32,949 nucleotides of DNA from Perkinsus marinus ATCC 50983 (Eukaryota; Perkinsozoa; Perkinsida; Perkinsidae). Every line of letters begins with the position of its first letter. Position 1 is the first letter of the stretch. The notes beneath the pieces are model-generated. The model had not been told where the DNA came from, did no database searches, and was given only the letters and a program-made list of their open reading frames with translations. A program made the position numbers and the translations under genes. Below, one piece after another: positions 10,360 through 20,432 of the stretch. Location: positions 79,266 through 112,214 of the forward strand of contig NW_003214682.1 in assembly GCF_000006405.1 (NCBI RefSeq), given 5' to 3'.

Positions 10360-10708
10360 ATTGTATACTGTATACATGCATCACTGAATCATTCAGTCTG
10401 ACTGCGTTACTAACATTCAGAGGAATCCAAATTACAGGGACGGCTTCTTTCTTCACTCTTCCAATCGACCCGAGTAACTCGAGTATAACAATAAACTCGT
10501 AACCAAAGCTTCCAAGCAACATATGCCTCTATCAGAAATCGGCCTTGAAATAAGTAACGTTCTTGGGGAACGTCTCGTTCTTTCATCGACAAAGAATAAT
10601 TTTCCTACGCTCGCTCTGAACGAGTCTCATCATCACAGTTATGTGATCTATGTTATGAGAAAGAACAGATCAGCTGGATACAACTGTACTGAAGTACAAA
10701 AAAAGCTT

Positions 10709-10758
10709 TGGACATCGATGTCGAGATAGACGTTGGACATCGATGTCGAGATAGACGT
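10709..10758. repeat. 25-bp direct repeat, two units
   Basis: TGGACATCGATGTCGAGATA followed by GACGT occurs twice back to back. Each unit contains the 12-bp palindrome GACATCGATGTC. It lies just beyond the carboxypeptidase stop codon. Confidence 0.9.
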
Positions 10759-10761
10759 TGA

Positions 10762-13156
10762 TCATCCTTGCCAGAGTTGACCAGAGAGGAAGGAATTGAA
10801 TGCCTGCTGCATTCCTTCTGGCGCGTCTAAGATCATATCATGTCCCGAGTTGATCACCTGAAATTATAAATTCAGCCTTCAAGCGAGAAACGGCCCTGAG
10901 TGCGTCCTGCTCAATCGTCCGAATAAATTGAATTCGACATACATTAATAACTGCAAGGTGTGCTCCGTTAGCGAACGAGTAGCGATAGTACTTTCCAAAG
11001 ACGCCAACTCGAGGAAACTGAAAGATGACAAGCCTCAAAGCGAATAACGAACATTGAGCCTGAGATAGCTCACCTGCAGAGTCCGACGGAGAGACGAGGA
11101 GAGCTTCGAACCGTAATTGATTTGGCCATTCAAAGAGAAGACCCATTTCTCTGTACCACCGTAGTTAGTCACGAAGTCCTCAGCGCCATTGAGGATGAAT
11201 ACCTGGTTCACACTGTGGAATGTACGACTTATTATAAGTCTTATCCTATTATCAGTGATAGAGGCCACTTATATCATGAATCACAGAGACCTCACCTTCA
11301 TTCCTTGATCTAGTAGTTCATTTACGAAGTATGTTGTATCGTAAGCCGCGTAGGGTCGGAAATCACTGAATACCTGAATATCGTAGAATCATAACAATCC
11401 CCGCACTCAATGCGGGATGCGACAACAGACATGATCATTCTGCATCTGAAAGCTCTTTGCAACTCCCAGCTCATCCTGAACATTCTTTCTGTTCAGAAGC
11501 TTCTCCACCTGAAGACAAAAACATAAATTTCAAGCTCTCCTGGGGCGAACGAGAAGTGAGAGTCCGAGTAGAATGCAGGTCGATCCTCCCCTATGTGGGC
11601 ATCAGAAATCTGAAGTGATGGCGGCGGGTTTACATTTCCAGGATTGAACTTGTAGAACCGTGATTCACGGCCGTCTTCGGTGCGCACATCGTATCTAAAG
11701 CGAGAGATTCTCGTCGAGAGTAAAATAGTACGCCAAGACATGCTGGCGGGAAACAGCTAGACCCTAGGTGATGATACCACCGTGGTATTATAGAATTCCT
11801 CAGTCGAGTCGGCAACATCGACGATCCTCACATGCTTCTTGGAGTCTTTCTCAATTGAGTTACAGTAGCAGAATCACACAACTTCACGGCATTCAGACAC
11901 TTATCTGAGGAACTATGGTCAACAGAAACAGCACATCCCGAGCCACCCACCTTTTGCTGCAGGCTTCCCAGGACCGTTGGAGTTGCACTCGGCGAGTGCC
12001 GCTCGACAGATGTTCATACCCGCTCGCATTATATTCAATCTAGGAATGCACGATGAGCAAATGAAGGAGGCAGAGGGACTCACATATCCTGAGGCACCAG
12101 CTTGCGCTGAGATGCCATATCCATGCATCCTTGGTAGCTAAGAAGGGGAATATATTCTATTGGCAGGGAGCGCCTTACACAGCAGATGGGCCGATTGCAC
12201 CAGAAAAAGCCATAACACCCCTGAAATTCGCCTTCAGCTCCTGGTTCTTGGTAATTTGTGCACCCAACATGACGACAAGGGAGGCTACGAGAGCGGGCAT
12301 AGGCGCTCAGAATGCTAGTCAAGACAATACCAGATGCTGACACTCCGACGAGGTGGTAATCTCTTTTGAAGTTCTCATTGATCTTGAAGAACTCGGTCAA
12401 GAATATCATCCTGCATGCAGAAGAGGAAAATGGTCGGAGGAATACTGTCGTAAGAGCAACTCACAAGTTGGCTACAGACTTCTCCAAGCTGGGCTCGACA
12501 AGTCCCAGGCTGAATCCAGTTGGCCCTGGAGCATCGACCCAAATACCGTTAGCATGCTGAGTCCACGAGTAACTGAACAACAGCCCATATGTACACGATA
12601 TGTATGGCCACAATATGTGTGTTGTTTCGCCTAACGGGTTTGGCAGCTGTTGAGTCCCAGCTGGATCCGCATGGCATGGTCCATTGAGCCCCATGGCGAT
12701 ACCGATACTGCTATCACCAAGGCCACCGCCGATAAATATGAAAGTAGGGGCCTTGCTAGGTTCCGCATCGGCTTCAATAGCCACGTAGAAGTATCTGCAA
12801 TAGTTGTCTTTGAAAATGGCGTAGACAAGCGGCACCAACCTGTTCGATCCACCCACATGCACATATCCAGAGTGCTGCTTTCCGACACTTGAATGGCACA
12901 AGGGGCCCGACCGAACCGTGACTGAACCTGAGATGACACACCTGAGAAATTCGTGAAGAAAACGGCTCCCATGAAACCATCTCTCTGTCCAGCGATGGCT
13001 CAGGTAAGCATTTCATGGACGACATTGGAAATCACAACTCGTGAGCAATCGTACGAGAATCTTACCATTGCCTTGAGCATGGTCTCTACTATTCGTCGCT
13101 TGAATCACCATACCCAGAGTCACAGCAGCAAATATGAGCATTTGTAGGGCGGTCAT
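10762..13156 (-). CDS. S10 serine carboxypeptidase-like protein, complete 15-exon gene, 454 aa
   Basis: Exons (minus): 13066-13156, 12840-12927, 12636-12794, 12465-12572, 12331-12410, 12179-12284, 12084-12137, 11951-12039, 11832-11904, 11634-11694, 11431-11508, 11296-11373, 11074-11202, 10943-11017, 10762-10857. Phase holds throughout and introns are 41-138 bp. The start gives a signal peptide (MTALQMLIFAAVTLGMV). Family landmarks appear in order: SGYVHVGGSNRYFYV; GGGLGDSS (82-89) where the family has NGGPGCSS; YSWTQHANGIWVDAPG; GVSAS with nucleophile Ser173; YDVRTED; NGAEDF with candidate Asp364; NSGHDM with His429. Catalytic Ser, Asp and His are thus present. The Asn before GGPG and the Glu of GESYAG, which bind the substrate carboxylate in characterised S10 enzymes, are replaced by Gly and Val. 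It is probably secreted or lysosomal, with altered or lost carboxypeptidase specificity. Intron 11 (11374-11430) uses the weaker donor GTCTGT. Confidence 0.92.
11226..11240. repeat. Intronic odd palindrome
   Basis: GACTTAT pairs with ATAAGTC around one T in carboxypeptidase intron 12 (11203-11295). Confidence 0.75.
11774..11788. repeat. Intronic odd palindrome
   Basis: ATACCAC pairs with GTGGTAT around one C in carboxypeptidase intron 9 (11695-11831). Intron 11 also holds a stem (CCCGCA/TGCGGG at about 11399-11416). Confidence 0.75.
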
Positions 13157-13797
13157 GTTATTCAATAGGGACTTTCGAACAAATAATCTCCGCTTGGCAG
13201 AGCTATCGACGCGACTTATACCATAACACGCCAGAGCGGTTCTCTATAAATTGATGAAAGGTAAAGGTTTCATGAGCAGATAACAATTGGCTGGTGACAT
13301 TGCCACTGATGCGGGTATGGGAAGAGTTCCTCGTATGTGGACTATGGTCATGGAAAAATATACTCACAACTACCAGGAGAAAACGAGATGGGAAGACTGA
13401 AGCTGGCAGCTTCAAGCTGCGCTACGTTTGCCCCCAGAGAGAATGGCAACACCTGACTAGCTACCCCAATCGTGGAACACCAACGCGAGATCCAGACCTT
13501 GTGCGTTATACGGCCTGTGTATCATACGAGTGTGTGCGCCCGGCCGAGGATTTGTGTTCCACATTGGAACGCGGAAACACGAAGAAATCCAGAACGCGTT
13601 AAGATCCTTCATCACGTGTGGAGCTCCTCGCGATGCACGCGTCATGTGACTTCCATCTGGAGCGTTTTACGTGTTACAGCGATCCGCCTGGGCGATTCAA
13701 AGTTGACGTCGAACAAGGTAGGAGTTACAGACTTTGAAGTTGGCTGATATTTGTTCGATTCGAAACGGTAAAATGGCCAGACACCAGGATGTGCTCT

Positions 13798-13814
13798 CTG
13801 AGAGCAGCTCTCAG
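13798..13814. repeat. Odd palindrome with extended imperfect arms
   Basis: CTGAGAGC pairs with GCTCTCAG around A. Beyond an unequal bulge, GTGC and GCAC pair again, so the structure spans about 13791-13819. Confidence 0.82.
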
Positions 13815-13875
13815 GGCACTGCTCTATGTGCTGTCACTGCACCATATGATCTCCATTTGCGGGCGAATGGACCCT

Positions 13876-13900
13876 ACTGTCTACAGTAGACAGTCTACTG
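13876..13900. repeat. Two overlapping odd palindromes
   Basis: ACTGTCTAC/GTAGACAGT is centred on A at 13885 and CAGTAGAC/GTCTACTG on A at 13892. They share sequence, so the DNA can form either of two exclusive stems. This pattern is expected from template switching. Confidence 0.85.
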
Positions 13901-14011
13901 GGTCACTATTGCTTTTCCACTAGTACAAGAGGAAATCATGAATACTCGTACTCGGGAACCAAATGCGAATGAGAAGATCAAGCGATTGATTGTTCATGCC
14001 TCACAAAACAC

Positions 14012-15113
14012 AGGTCGGTGGCGTCCACCCTTTCTGCAAATACCCTCAATGAGGGTCCCTCATCGACCCCGTATTGGTGTCTGATGGGGAGCAATACGCG
14101 TAAGGTCCGTCAGAGGTCGCGGCGACCTGGTCACCGAACCTTCTCTTCCGCCGTGGAGCGACTCTGCCCTCCTCGAGACCTTTTCCAGTCGTATCTTCCA
14201 TGAGACGGAGCTCTTGAAGGAGGGCCTTTCTCTGAGTGGAAGACTACGACTGCTCGTGTTAGAACGAGTGTCTCATATATGCAAAGTGTGCGAGCAAAGA
14301 GCAAGAGATATTTGCTTGATTGTTCGGATCACTACTCCTCTCTGAGAGGACCTCTCATCGACCATGTTAAATCATCCGATTATCATCGACTATATCGGTA
14401 CATTATCGGCATGGAGCTGCAATCTATACCGCTAAGCTTCGCGAGTGTCTCTGCGTCCACGTATCCCTGCATGCGTGAATCCGAAATCCGAGAACCACGC
14501 GAAGTGGCAATCACGGTCTGGATCCTTGCCCTCTCACGAATGGAATCGTAATTCGAATTCTCTCATGAGCTAGGATGCAATGCTGTCTACCGCAAGGTTG
14601 ACAACCCTGGCTTGTCGAGAGTGGAGATTCAGAAGATTCCCGTTTGCGGAAATTTCCGAGATTTCAGGACATGAAATGCAATCCATGGAGACTTCACATA
14701 AGGAAATTTCTAATAAACGGATAAGCCTAACTCTAGTATCTCGAAAGTTTACAAAACAGTCACTCGGGTGGATACATTGCGAGACATAACGAATTGAGTA
14801 ACGCATACGCGACCAGGACCGACCGGAAGAAAGATCAATTGAATCCGTTTAAGCTCGGCCCCCTTTGCGCGGTTCTCGGTGATGGCGATTTTGTGGAGTT
14901 CCACTGCTCTCCTATCGGCAGGATGAACCGTGCTGTCGAATCGACAGTGTCGATGTTCACTAGAAGTAGCTGAGTTTGCTGGTTATGGCCAGCCTAGAGA
15001 GTTCTCCCTTGACAGGAAAAAGTCGTGGTTATCTCAGCCGGCACGCGTGCCCTTTTCATAGCACGTCTGGTCCGTTTGATGCGTGCCCGGCGCTCGAGTG
15101 CTTGTTCGAATCT
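14012..15113 (-). CDS. Uncharacterised spliced coding region, Arg/Lys-rich
   Basis: Several minus-strand stretches look coding. The first begins after an acceptor at 15113 (FEQALERRARIKRTRRAMKR). The next is 14809-14932 (ADRRAVELHKIAITENRAKG, then LKRIQLIFLPVGPG) with a GTATGC donor. At about 14430-14545 is RERARIQTVIATSRGSRISD. The last, about 14030-14215, contains QRKALLQELRLMEDTTGKGL and RVAPRRKRRFGD and ends with TGA. Composition is basic and helical. Phase between these pieces is not resolved and no family is recognised. It may be the 3' part of the gene seen at 15.9-17.1 kb, with the foldback element in an intron, or a separate gene. Confidence 0.4.
14933..14947. repeat. Odd palindrome spanning a predicted acceptor
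   Basis: CTGTCGA pairs with TCGACAG around A. On the minus strand the acceptor CAG of the exon starting at 14932 is the last three bases of the palindrome. Confidence 0.75.
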
Positions 15114-15338
15114 CTGACGATTTTTGGTTATGGAGTAAAAAAGACAACTATGTGGTAATTAGTGACTGCTCGGTTAGGTTTGGACCACGGAGAGTCAAGG
15201 GATAGTCTAGCGTGAGGATGTGAGTTGCTTTTTTGCAGCCGAGACTGACAGGCGATCGTCCGCACCATCCGCTAAACTGTAACTCGAGCCCCTGGGAATT
15301 CATGAAACTCACTACCAGTCCTATTCAGAGCTAGGCTT

Positions 15339-15922
15339 GCACTCTACACCTTTTCCCGTGCAAGTTTGACAAGTGAGCAGACAAGAATGACAATGTTACC
15401 ATCAAGAGTGACAATGAGAATCCAAGTTTGTCACAATTCAATTCTGTTACAATCAAGATTGACTTTGAGAATTCAAGTATGTCACAATCGAGATATGTTA
15501 CAATCAAGATTGACAATGAAAATCCAAGTTTCTCAAAGTTCAATTATGTTACAATCAAGATTGACAGTGAGAATTCATGTTTGACACCGGCAGAATATAT
15601 CACAATCAAGAATGACAATAGACCATACAAGTTTGACAATACGCACACAAGTTTGACAATACGCATCCAAGTTTGACACTTCAACTCGACATGTTGGCAT
15701 ACGGTTCAAACTGATAATTGAACTTTGACAAACTTGGATTTTCATTGTCAATCTTGGTTGTTACAAAATAGAAAAGTGACAAATTTGGATTCTCATTGTC
15801 AATCTTGATTGCAACAAATTTAGATTGTGACACACTTGGATTCTCATTGTCACTCTTGATGGTAACATTGTCATTCTTGTCTGCTCACTTGTCAAACTTG
15901 CACGGGAAATGGTGTAGTGTGC
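15339..15922. mobile_element. Foldback/MITE-like element with about 95-bp inverted termini and 51-bp internal repeats
   Basis: The left terminus (15339-15434, starting GCACTCTACACCTTTTCCCG) is repeated in reverse at 15826-15922 with few mismatches. Inside the left arm four units start at 15396, 15447, 15498 and 15549, exactly 51 bp apart, each near TTACAATCAAGATTGACAAT. The right arm carries the complementary series, so most of the element could pair into one long stem. No transposase is encoded. The 51-bp period is a multiple of three and produces spurious open frames. It lies between minus-strand coding segments, possibly in an intron. Confidence 0.88.
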
Positions 15923-15945
15923 GTTTTTGATGAGGGAAGTCTCAT

Positions 15946-17122
15946 CTATCGCAGATCACCTGAAGGAGACGAACATAGTGCCGCCCACCACCAGCTTTCT
16001 GCCAGCTTACTTCTTGGATGACATGCTTTTGGGTTGTCGGCGTCGACCGCACGTGCCGGGGAATACAGAGCGATGCGGCCGATCTCGCACTGATACGACA
16101 GAAATGTCAGGATGTTACTCGCGGCATGCTCGTCGACCAAACGTACGCCTGCGACATATCCACCAAACTGCGCTGTCCAAGCCCCCATAATGTCTCGACA
16201 TTATGTCGAGAACGAGGCCATTGTGGCCCGAGCGGGAATCCTCGGGTTCTTCGTATACCTCGACAACCAGCCTTGTGGTAGTAGTTCTCAACCTTTTCCT
16301 TGCATTTGGGTTAGAGACTCTAACTTAGAGTTAGAGACGTTGAGAAGTTTGAAGTCCACATACGCCCTGCTAGACTTCGAGAGTAGCTTCATGGCCTTCT
16401 CGTCCGGTCCTATATTAGGTGGAACCATACCGAGTTTCTCGGTTAGGTTCTTGACAAGCTTGTCGATGTTGACTTGAGGGCCGGACGATGACGAAGTCGC
16501 AGCATCTACTTCTCTCTGGCCACGTTCCAAAAGCCTTCTGGCTTCAGCTGAAGCCGCCTTAGCACAGGCGATGATCATCACAAGCTGAGCCTGGGTCACG
16601 CTCGTGCCGTTGTTGTCAGTGAGTTGCCGCTGTGAGGCAGTTGCTGTAGGACTTTGAGTGACATCGGTCCCGGGATCCGTGGAAGATGCTGCAGTACCAG
16701 GGTTCGATGGCGACGGGGGGTCGCTAGCGCCGACTTTCTGGGTCTCCTGGTGATGGGCCGAAAGCAGTTTCTCCCAACCATTCTCGCTCATGGAAGCCAA
16801 AACTCCAAACGGGCAATACCACTCTCCTATATGGCTGAGCATATAAAGTCTGTCTCGAAGGTCAGTGTTTCCAAACCTTTCAAGACCTTCTGAGTCGCCG
16901 ATGGGATACTACCGTCTTCGAGTGACATAAGACACAAGTCCACAAATGAATGAACGGTCCTGTGCGACAGGGATAGGTATGCTGCGAAACTAGAACCGTA
17001 TCTATTCGAGGTTTACCTCCCGACAGGAAGGACTTGAGTTGTACAACTGACACATTTGTACTGAGGGTTATAACGCAACAGGTGACACTCTCCCGCACGT
17101 GGGACTGAATGCTCCCGCTCAT
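15946..17122 (-). CDS. Uncharacterised spliced coding region
   Basis: A long minus-strand frame ends near 16288 and is open from at least 16842. It includes RLYMLSHIGEWYCPFGVL, SENGWEKLLSAHHQE, a Ser/Thr/Pro-rich linker, a helical stretch (AKAASAEARRLLERGQRE) and NIDKLVKNLTEKLGMVPP. A likely first exon is 17017-17122 (ATG at 17122, STNVSVVQLKSFLSG). Two alternative frames exist just after it. Downstream, an intron of about 40 bp at 16306-16345 would join KVENYYHKAG, and another of 86 bp would join QFGGYVAGVRLVDEHAASN. Both putative introns contain hairpins. No family is recognised and the 3' end is uncertain (last stop 15946-15948). Confidence 0.45.
16186..16205. repeat. Palindrome, 9-bp arms, 2-nt centre
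   Basis: CATAATGTC pairs with GACATTATG. It lies in the putative 86-bp intron of the uncharacterised minus-strand gene. Confidence 0.82.
16310..16336. repeat. Two overlapping hairpins
   Basis: GTTAGAG/CTCTAAC pair around A at 16317, and CTCTAACT/AGTTAGAG pair across TAG at 16326-16328. They share bases and are mutually exclusive. They would fill a putative intron of about 40 bp. Confidence 0.8.
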
Positions 17123-17713
17123 TGGCGATGAGCTGTTAAAAAGAAATGGGTCACTCTGAGTGACTCACTCAGGATGGCTTTGGTGAACAGCGCCCTCTTG
17201 CACGGTACAAGTTGGCTCAGCCGCCATCCAAAGCTGAGTTGTCGATGGTCCCCATCAACGACCATTGTATGGATAAATTGTCACAATTTCGAACCCCCAT
17301 CTTTTGCAAAATCGTTCTTCGCTGGCCTACGATAACCCACTGTTGCCAGTTACTGCCAGTCAACACAAAGCCGAATTAAGGAGCAGATCCTCTCATTTCG
17401 CGTATTTCCAGTGTTTGTTCGTCCTTTGTTCAAATGATTTCTCTTCGACCAGTTGAGCTCTCGACATACCACATACCCTTTGGAAGTGTGTAGATCGTAT
17501 ACTCTGCGATAAATATGAATCTAACCTCAAGAGAAAGATGACTCTGATTCTCGTTCCCATAGGCTTATATATCATCTTCATCTCCATAGATTTATATATT
17601 AATCTATAAGTGCTTGATTCACGTTACTCTTCAAGCACCAAGGATCAACTCCGTGTACTCAACTCGTCATAGGTGAACAAACATTGCACAAAGCTCAACG
17701 GTCAATTTTGCAT
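17123..17713. other. Intergenic region
   Basis: I see no supported exon in this stretch. An AT-rich inverted repeat ATAGATT...AATCTAT occurs at about 17585-17606. It separates the start of the uncharacterised minus-strand gene from the stop of the FUN14 gene. Confidence 0.45.
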
Positions 17714-20336
17714 TTATCCTTTTCTAACACCCAGGATGAAGCCAGCCATGAAGCTTCCCGCAGCAATCCCTGTGTTTTCCGTGAGATAGTTAACCGCCCG
17801 TACCACTGCCTGAGACAAACGCGCCCACAAAACTTTCGAACAGTGAATAGAGCAAGAAGTTTGTAACACAACACGACGCTTCCGACGCACAATGTCCTCA
17901 TGAATTACTGCTACAACTCCCCTGTTGCCTTTCTTCAAGGAATACCAAATCATAGTTTTCCTATTGTTCGAGAGGAAGTCAGAAGGCAAAAGCACGAATG
18001 TGGCAAATTAATTGTAACAAAACGAAGGCAACCAGAAATGAAAATGATTGAGCTCCCCCCACAGACTCCTCACCTCCCGTGCGTCCATTTCAGTAACTTC
18101 GCCGTCACCATCCATATCGAGACCCCTCATCACGTCACGCTGTACCTGATAGAGTTACCAATAGAAGTTTAATTCCTACTAGGAATTTCCTAGTGCAATC
18201 CTGCAATCTCAAAATTTACGAGCCGGACTCGGGTATGCCCCACCTACAGCATCCCAATTGACGTTCACATACCCTGCCTGAGCAGCTGCCTGGAATGTTA
18301 CAAAAACCACACCAAAGGTCACCGCTGCCGCCTTGCCGACCTGAAAATATCACAATGCATGTAGAGTCTACATGCATACATTGTAGACTGGCCACGTCCT
18401 GAGTGCCATTATCGATAAGCACCCGAGCGGTGCGCGAACGAGACCACAATCCGTGGTATACAGAAATATGAACATTCCAAAAGACTATCGTTCATAGTCA
18501 TGCTAAACCCGTCAATATTAGGGACTAAATTAAGACTCTCGAAGAAATAATATTGATACCACTTCTCTAAATCTGATCACTACCGCGAGGGAAATGCAGT
18601 GTGAGAAACTGATCGGGTACTTTCCAGTATGTCATCAGGTTTTCAGTAGGACATACTACTAGCACACTTCTCATTGATCTTGGTGGAAGTATACCGCTTG
18701 AATTTGGAAAATTAAGCCCGATCCAAAATGAAAGAATCGTGTGTGACTCTCTTCTGTACAAATTCAACAAATGAGGTAATCATGACACATTTTAACTCCA
18801 ACAGAGCTAGCGATATCTCACACGACCGTCCTGTGTATTTATCGCTACTGCGAGAAGAACCGGATACCGTTATATCGATGTCTTTACTGTCGACTCGGCC
18901 GTCGTAATCACTAAGGCAACCTTAATAAGGCTCCATCTAGTGATATTGAGTCATGAATACTGCTTGTATCATCAGCGTACCACACATCATGAAACATCGT
19001 ACCCTACTTCGAATTCGTCACTGAAGGATCGTCGACCATAATAGTGCTTCACCGCTGCAGACAATTGTTGTGGTCAATGGACTCTCGTCTATATAGGGTG
19101 TGTTATTGCTCTCCAAATATCGTGACGATCATTCACACCATCAATTCATGATTGTCCTGTATCATCAGGGATCAACCAGATTCATACCTGGCCTATCTCT
19201 CCCTCAAGGTTTTTGTTCCAAGCAGACTCCTGATTTATCGGGTACCACTTGATTCCCCAGTGTGACTCCCAGATCGCCAACTACTGTGAAGCTGTGGGTA
19301 CCGTCTTGGACTCGTGAATCAGGTTGTAAATGCAGTATTGTGACGAAGCCAAATCCTCTCTTCGAGGTTCTCAGTTTCTACGCTTGTATTAGCCAGCGTA
19401 GATCAAGGTGGAGAGGAACTGCATAGAATCTCGGTGTGCTTGCCGTTGAAGTTTGTGCAAGGTTAACTTCGCTACTCGCATTTGACAACAGCGATAATTC
19501 AAGTGGATGGCACCGTGCTTATTAGACTGTATGACAGCATGTTATCAACAGTAGAATTCAACTGCTGTCGGGCTCCGGTCACCCGAGGCGACTCACTATA
19601 AGATCGGCGAACCGGAAGGTTCACAGCTTGATATATTTATTGATTTATGGCTGAAGACTCATAGAATATCAAATCAATCAACCTGGAGGATAGTTTTTCT
19701 CAGGTCTTGTAAACCAAGGAGCTCGACATCCTTATGGGCATCGACCCTATGCCCAGTAGTGTCATTGACAGTTCTCAATAACACTGACTTGGAACAGATT
19801 ACGGAATTTTACGAATACCGAGGACGTGCCAGTGAGTTTAAGGGACTATTCTTACCTTTTTCAAGAAAAAGCCACTACAGAATCCCGAGATCATACCGAA
19901 GCTCAGGGGTTCAGCCACTTCGCCGAGATTCGTTTCGGACATCACCTGAATCAAATCAAATCTTCCGCGTGTGGAATGAAGCTTCACTATCGGTGATAGT
20001 AGGCCGAGCGAGAGTCACAGGAAATAAAGAATTTTCCGAGTAATTCGTAAAATTTCAATTCAGAGAAATGGACAGAAGCGACAGCCAAATCCCGATCTTG
20101 CATTCGAACACTGCTGCTGGCACCTGCGATAGGTTTCGCTGCTCTCTTTTTGGGGGGTCAATCAGTCTCTGTCCGACCATCTTCTCTTCAGCCCAACAGC
20201 GATTCACCCGCAAGGTATCTCTAGCCATGCCTCCCGCAATCAGAGAAGCTCCGGCGACGCCGACGAAACGTCGAAGAGTATTTGCCCGGAAGAAACAACA
20301 ACGAGCAAGTCCGCTCATAAATCCTGTGGAAACCAT
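17714..20336 (-). CDS. FUN14-domain mitochondrial membrane protein with an EF-hand, 5 exons, 187 aa
   Basis: Exons (minus): 20124-20336, 19856-19945, 18248-18340, 18074-18145, 17714-17809, all in phase. Residues 1-71 are Arg-rich with few acids and a hydrophobic patch, consistent with mitochondrial targeting. The FUN14 domain follows: SFGMISGFCSGFFLKK (86-101), then VGKAAAVTFGVVFVTFQAAA and GYVNVNWDA, and the C-terminal segment NTGIAAGSFMAGFILGVRKG. These match the three hydrophobic segments of the FUNDC1 family, whose animal members are outer-membrane mitophagy receptors. Between the second and third segments sits a canonical EF-hand loop, DMDGDGEVTEMD (142-153), which animal FUNDC1 lacks. 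No LIR-type motif is obvious in the N-terminus. Intron 2 is unusually long (1,515 bp). Confidence 0.9.
18178..18194. repeat. Intronic odd palindrome
   Basis: ACTAGGAA pairs with TTCCTAGT around T. It is in FUN14 intron 3 (18146-18247). Confidence 0.82.
18341..19855. other. Long FUN14 intron 2
   Basis: No exon with family features is visible in this 1,515-bp intron, and exons 2 and 3 join directly in phase. It is free of F1 and F2 repeats. It holds the palindrome at 18355-18377 and short stems such as TCTACGCT/AGCGTAGA at about 19377-19404 and GGGCAT/ATGCCC at about 19737-19755. An unrelated nested gene cannot be excluded. Confidence 0.55.
18355..18377. repeat. Intronic palindrome, 11-bp arms, 1-nt centre, next to an acceptor
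   Basis: ATGCATGTAGA pairs perfectly with TCTACATGCAT around G, with further partial pairing outside. On the minus strand it ends 13 nt upstream of the acceptor of FUN14 exon 3. Confidence 0.88.
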
Positions 20337-20432
20337 CCAATTACGAGACTCGGCAACCCGAGGCTGTCAGAACCGAGAAAAAATGACAAATGCTCGACGG
20401 GGTAACACAACTGAACCGGAACATAACCTCTG

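Larger units (their letters stand above)
9919..10761. other. Intergenic region between convergent genes
   Basis: I see no convincing exon in this 843-bp stretch. It holds two palindromes at 10027-10063, a long hairpin at 10299-10359, several GAGTC/GACTC words at 10220-10295 and a 25-bp direct duplication at 10709-10758. The flanking genes converge, so it should contain both 3' ends. Confidence 0.5.
13157..14010. other. Upstream region of the carboxypeptidase gene
   Basis: I find no supported gene here. Short open frames exist on both strands (for example about 13457-13645 on the minus strand), but none has family features or convincing splice context. The region contains the palindrome cluster at 13791-13900 and presumably the carboxypeptidase promoter. 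Confidence 0.4.

Noticed and set aside
12461-12901. A 146-codon continuous open frame as the carboxypeptidase core exon
   Set aside because: It reads through two introns without a stop (the 63-bp intron at 12573-12635 is a multiple of three; the 45-bp one at 12795-12839 likewise). Removing them restores family motifs such as NPYSW and NRYFYV.
15366-15676. Overlapping open frames of 70-82 codons
   Set aside because: They are produced by the 51-bp tandem period (a multiple of three) of the foldback element, not by a gene.
16288-16842. The 184-codon open frame as a retrotransposon gag
   Set aside because: No zinc knuckle, protease or reverse transcriptase is visible nearby. It is kept only as uncharacterised coding sequence.
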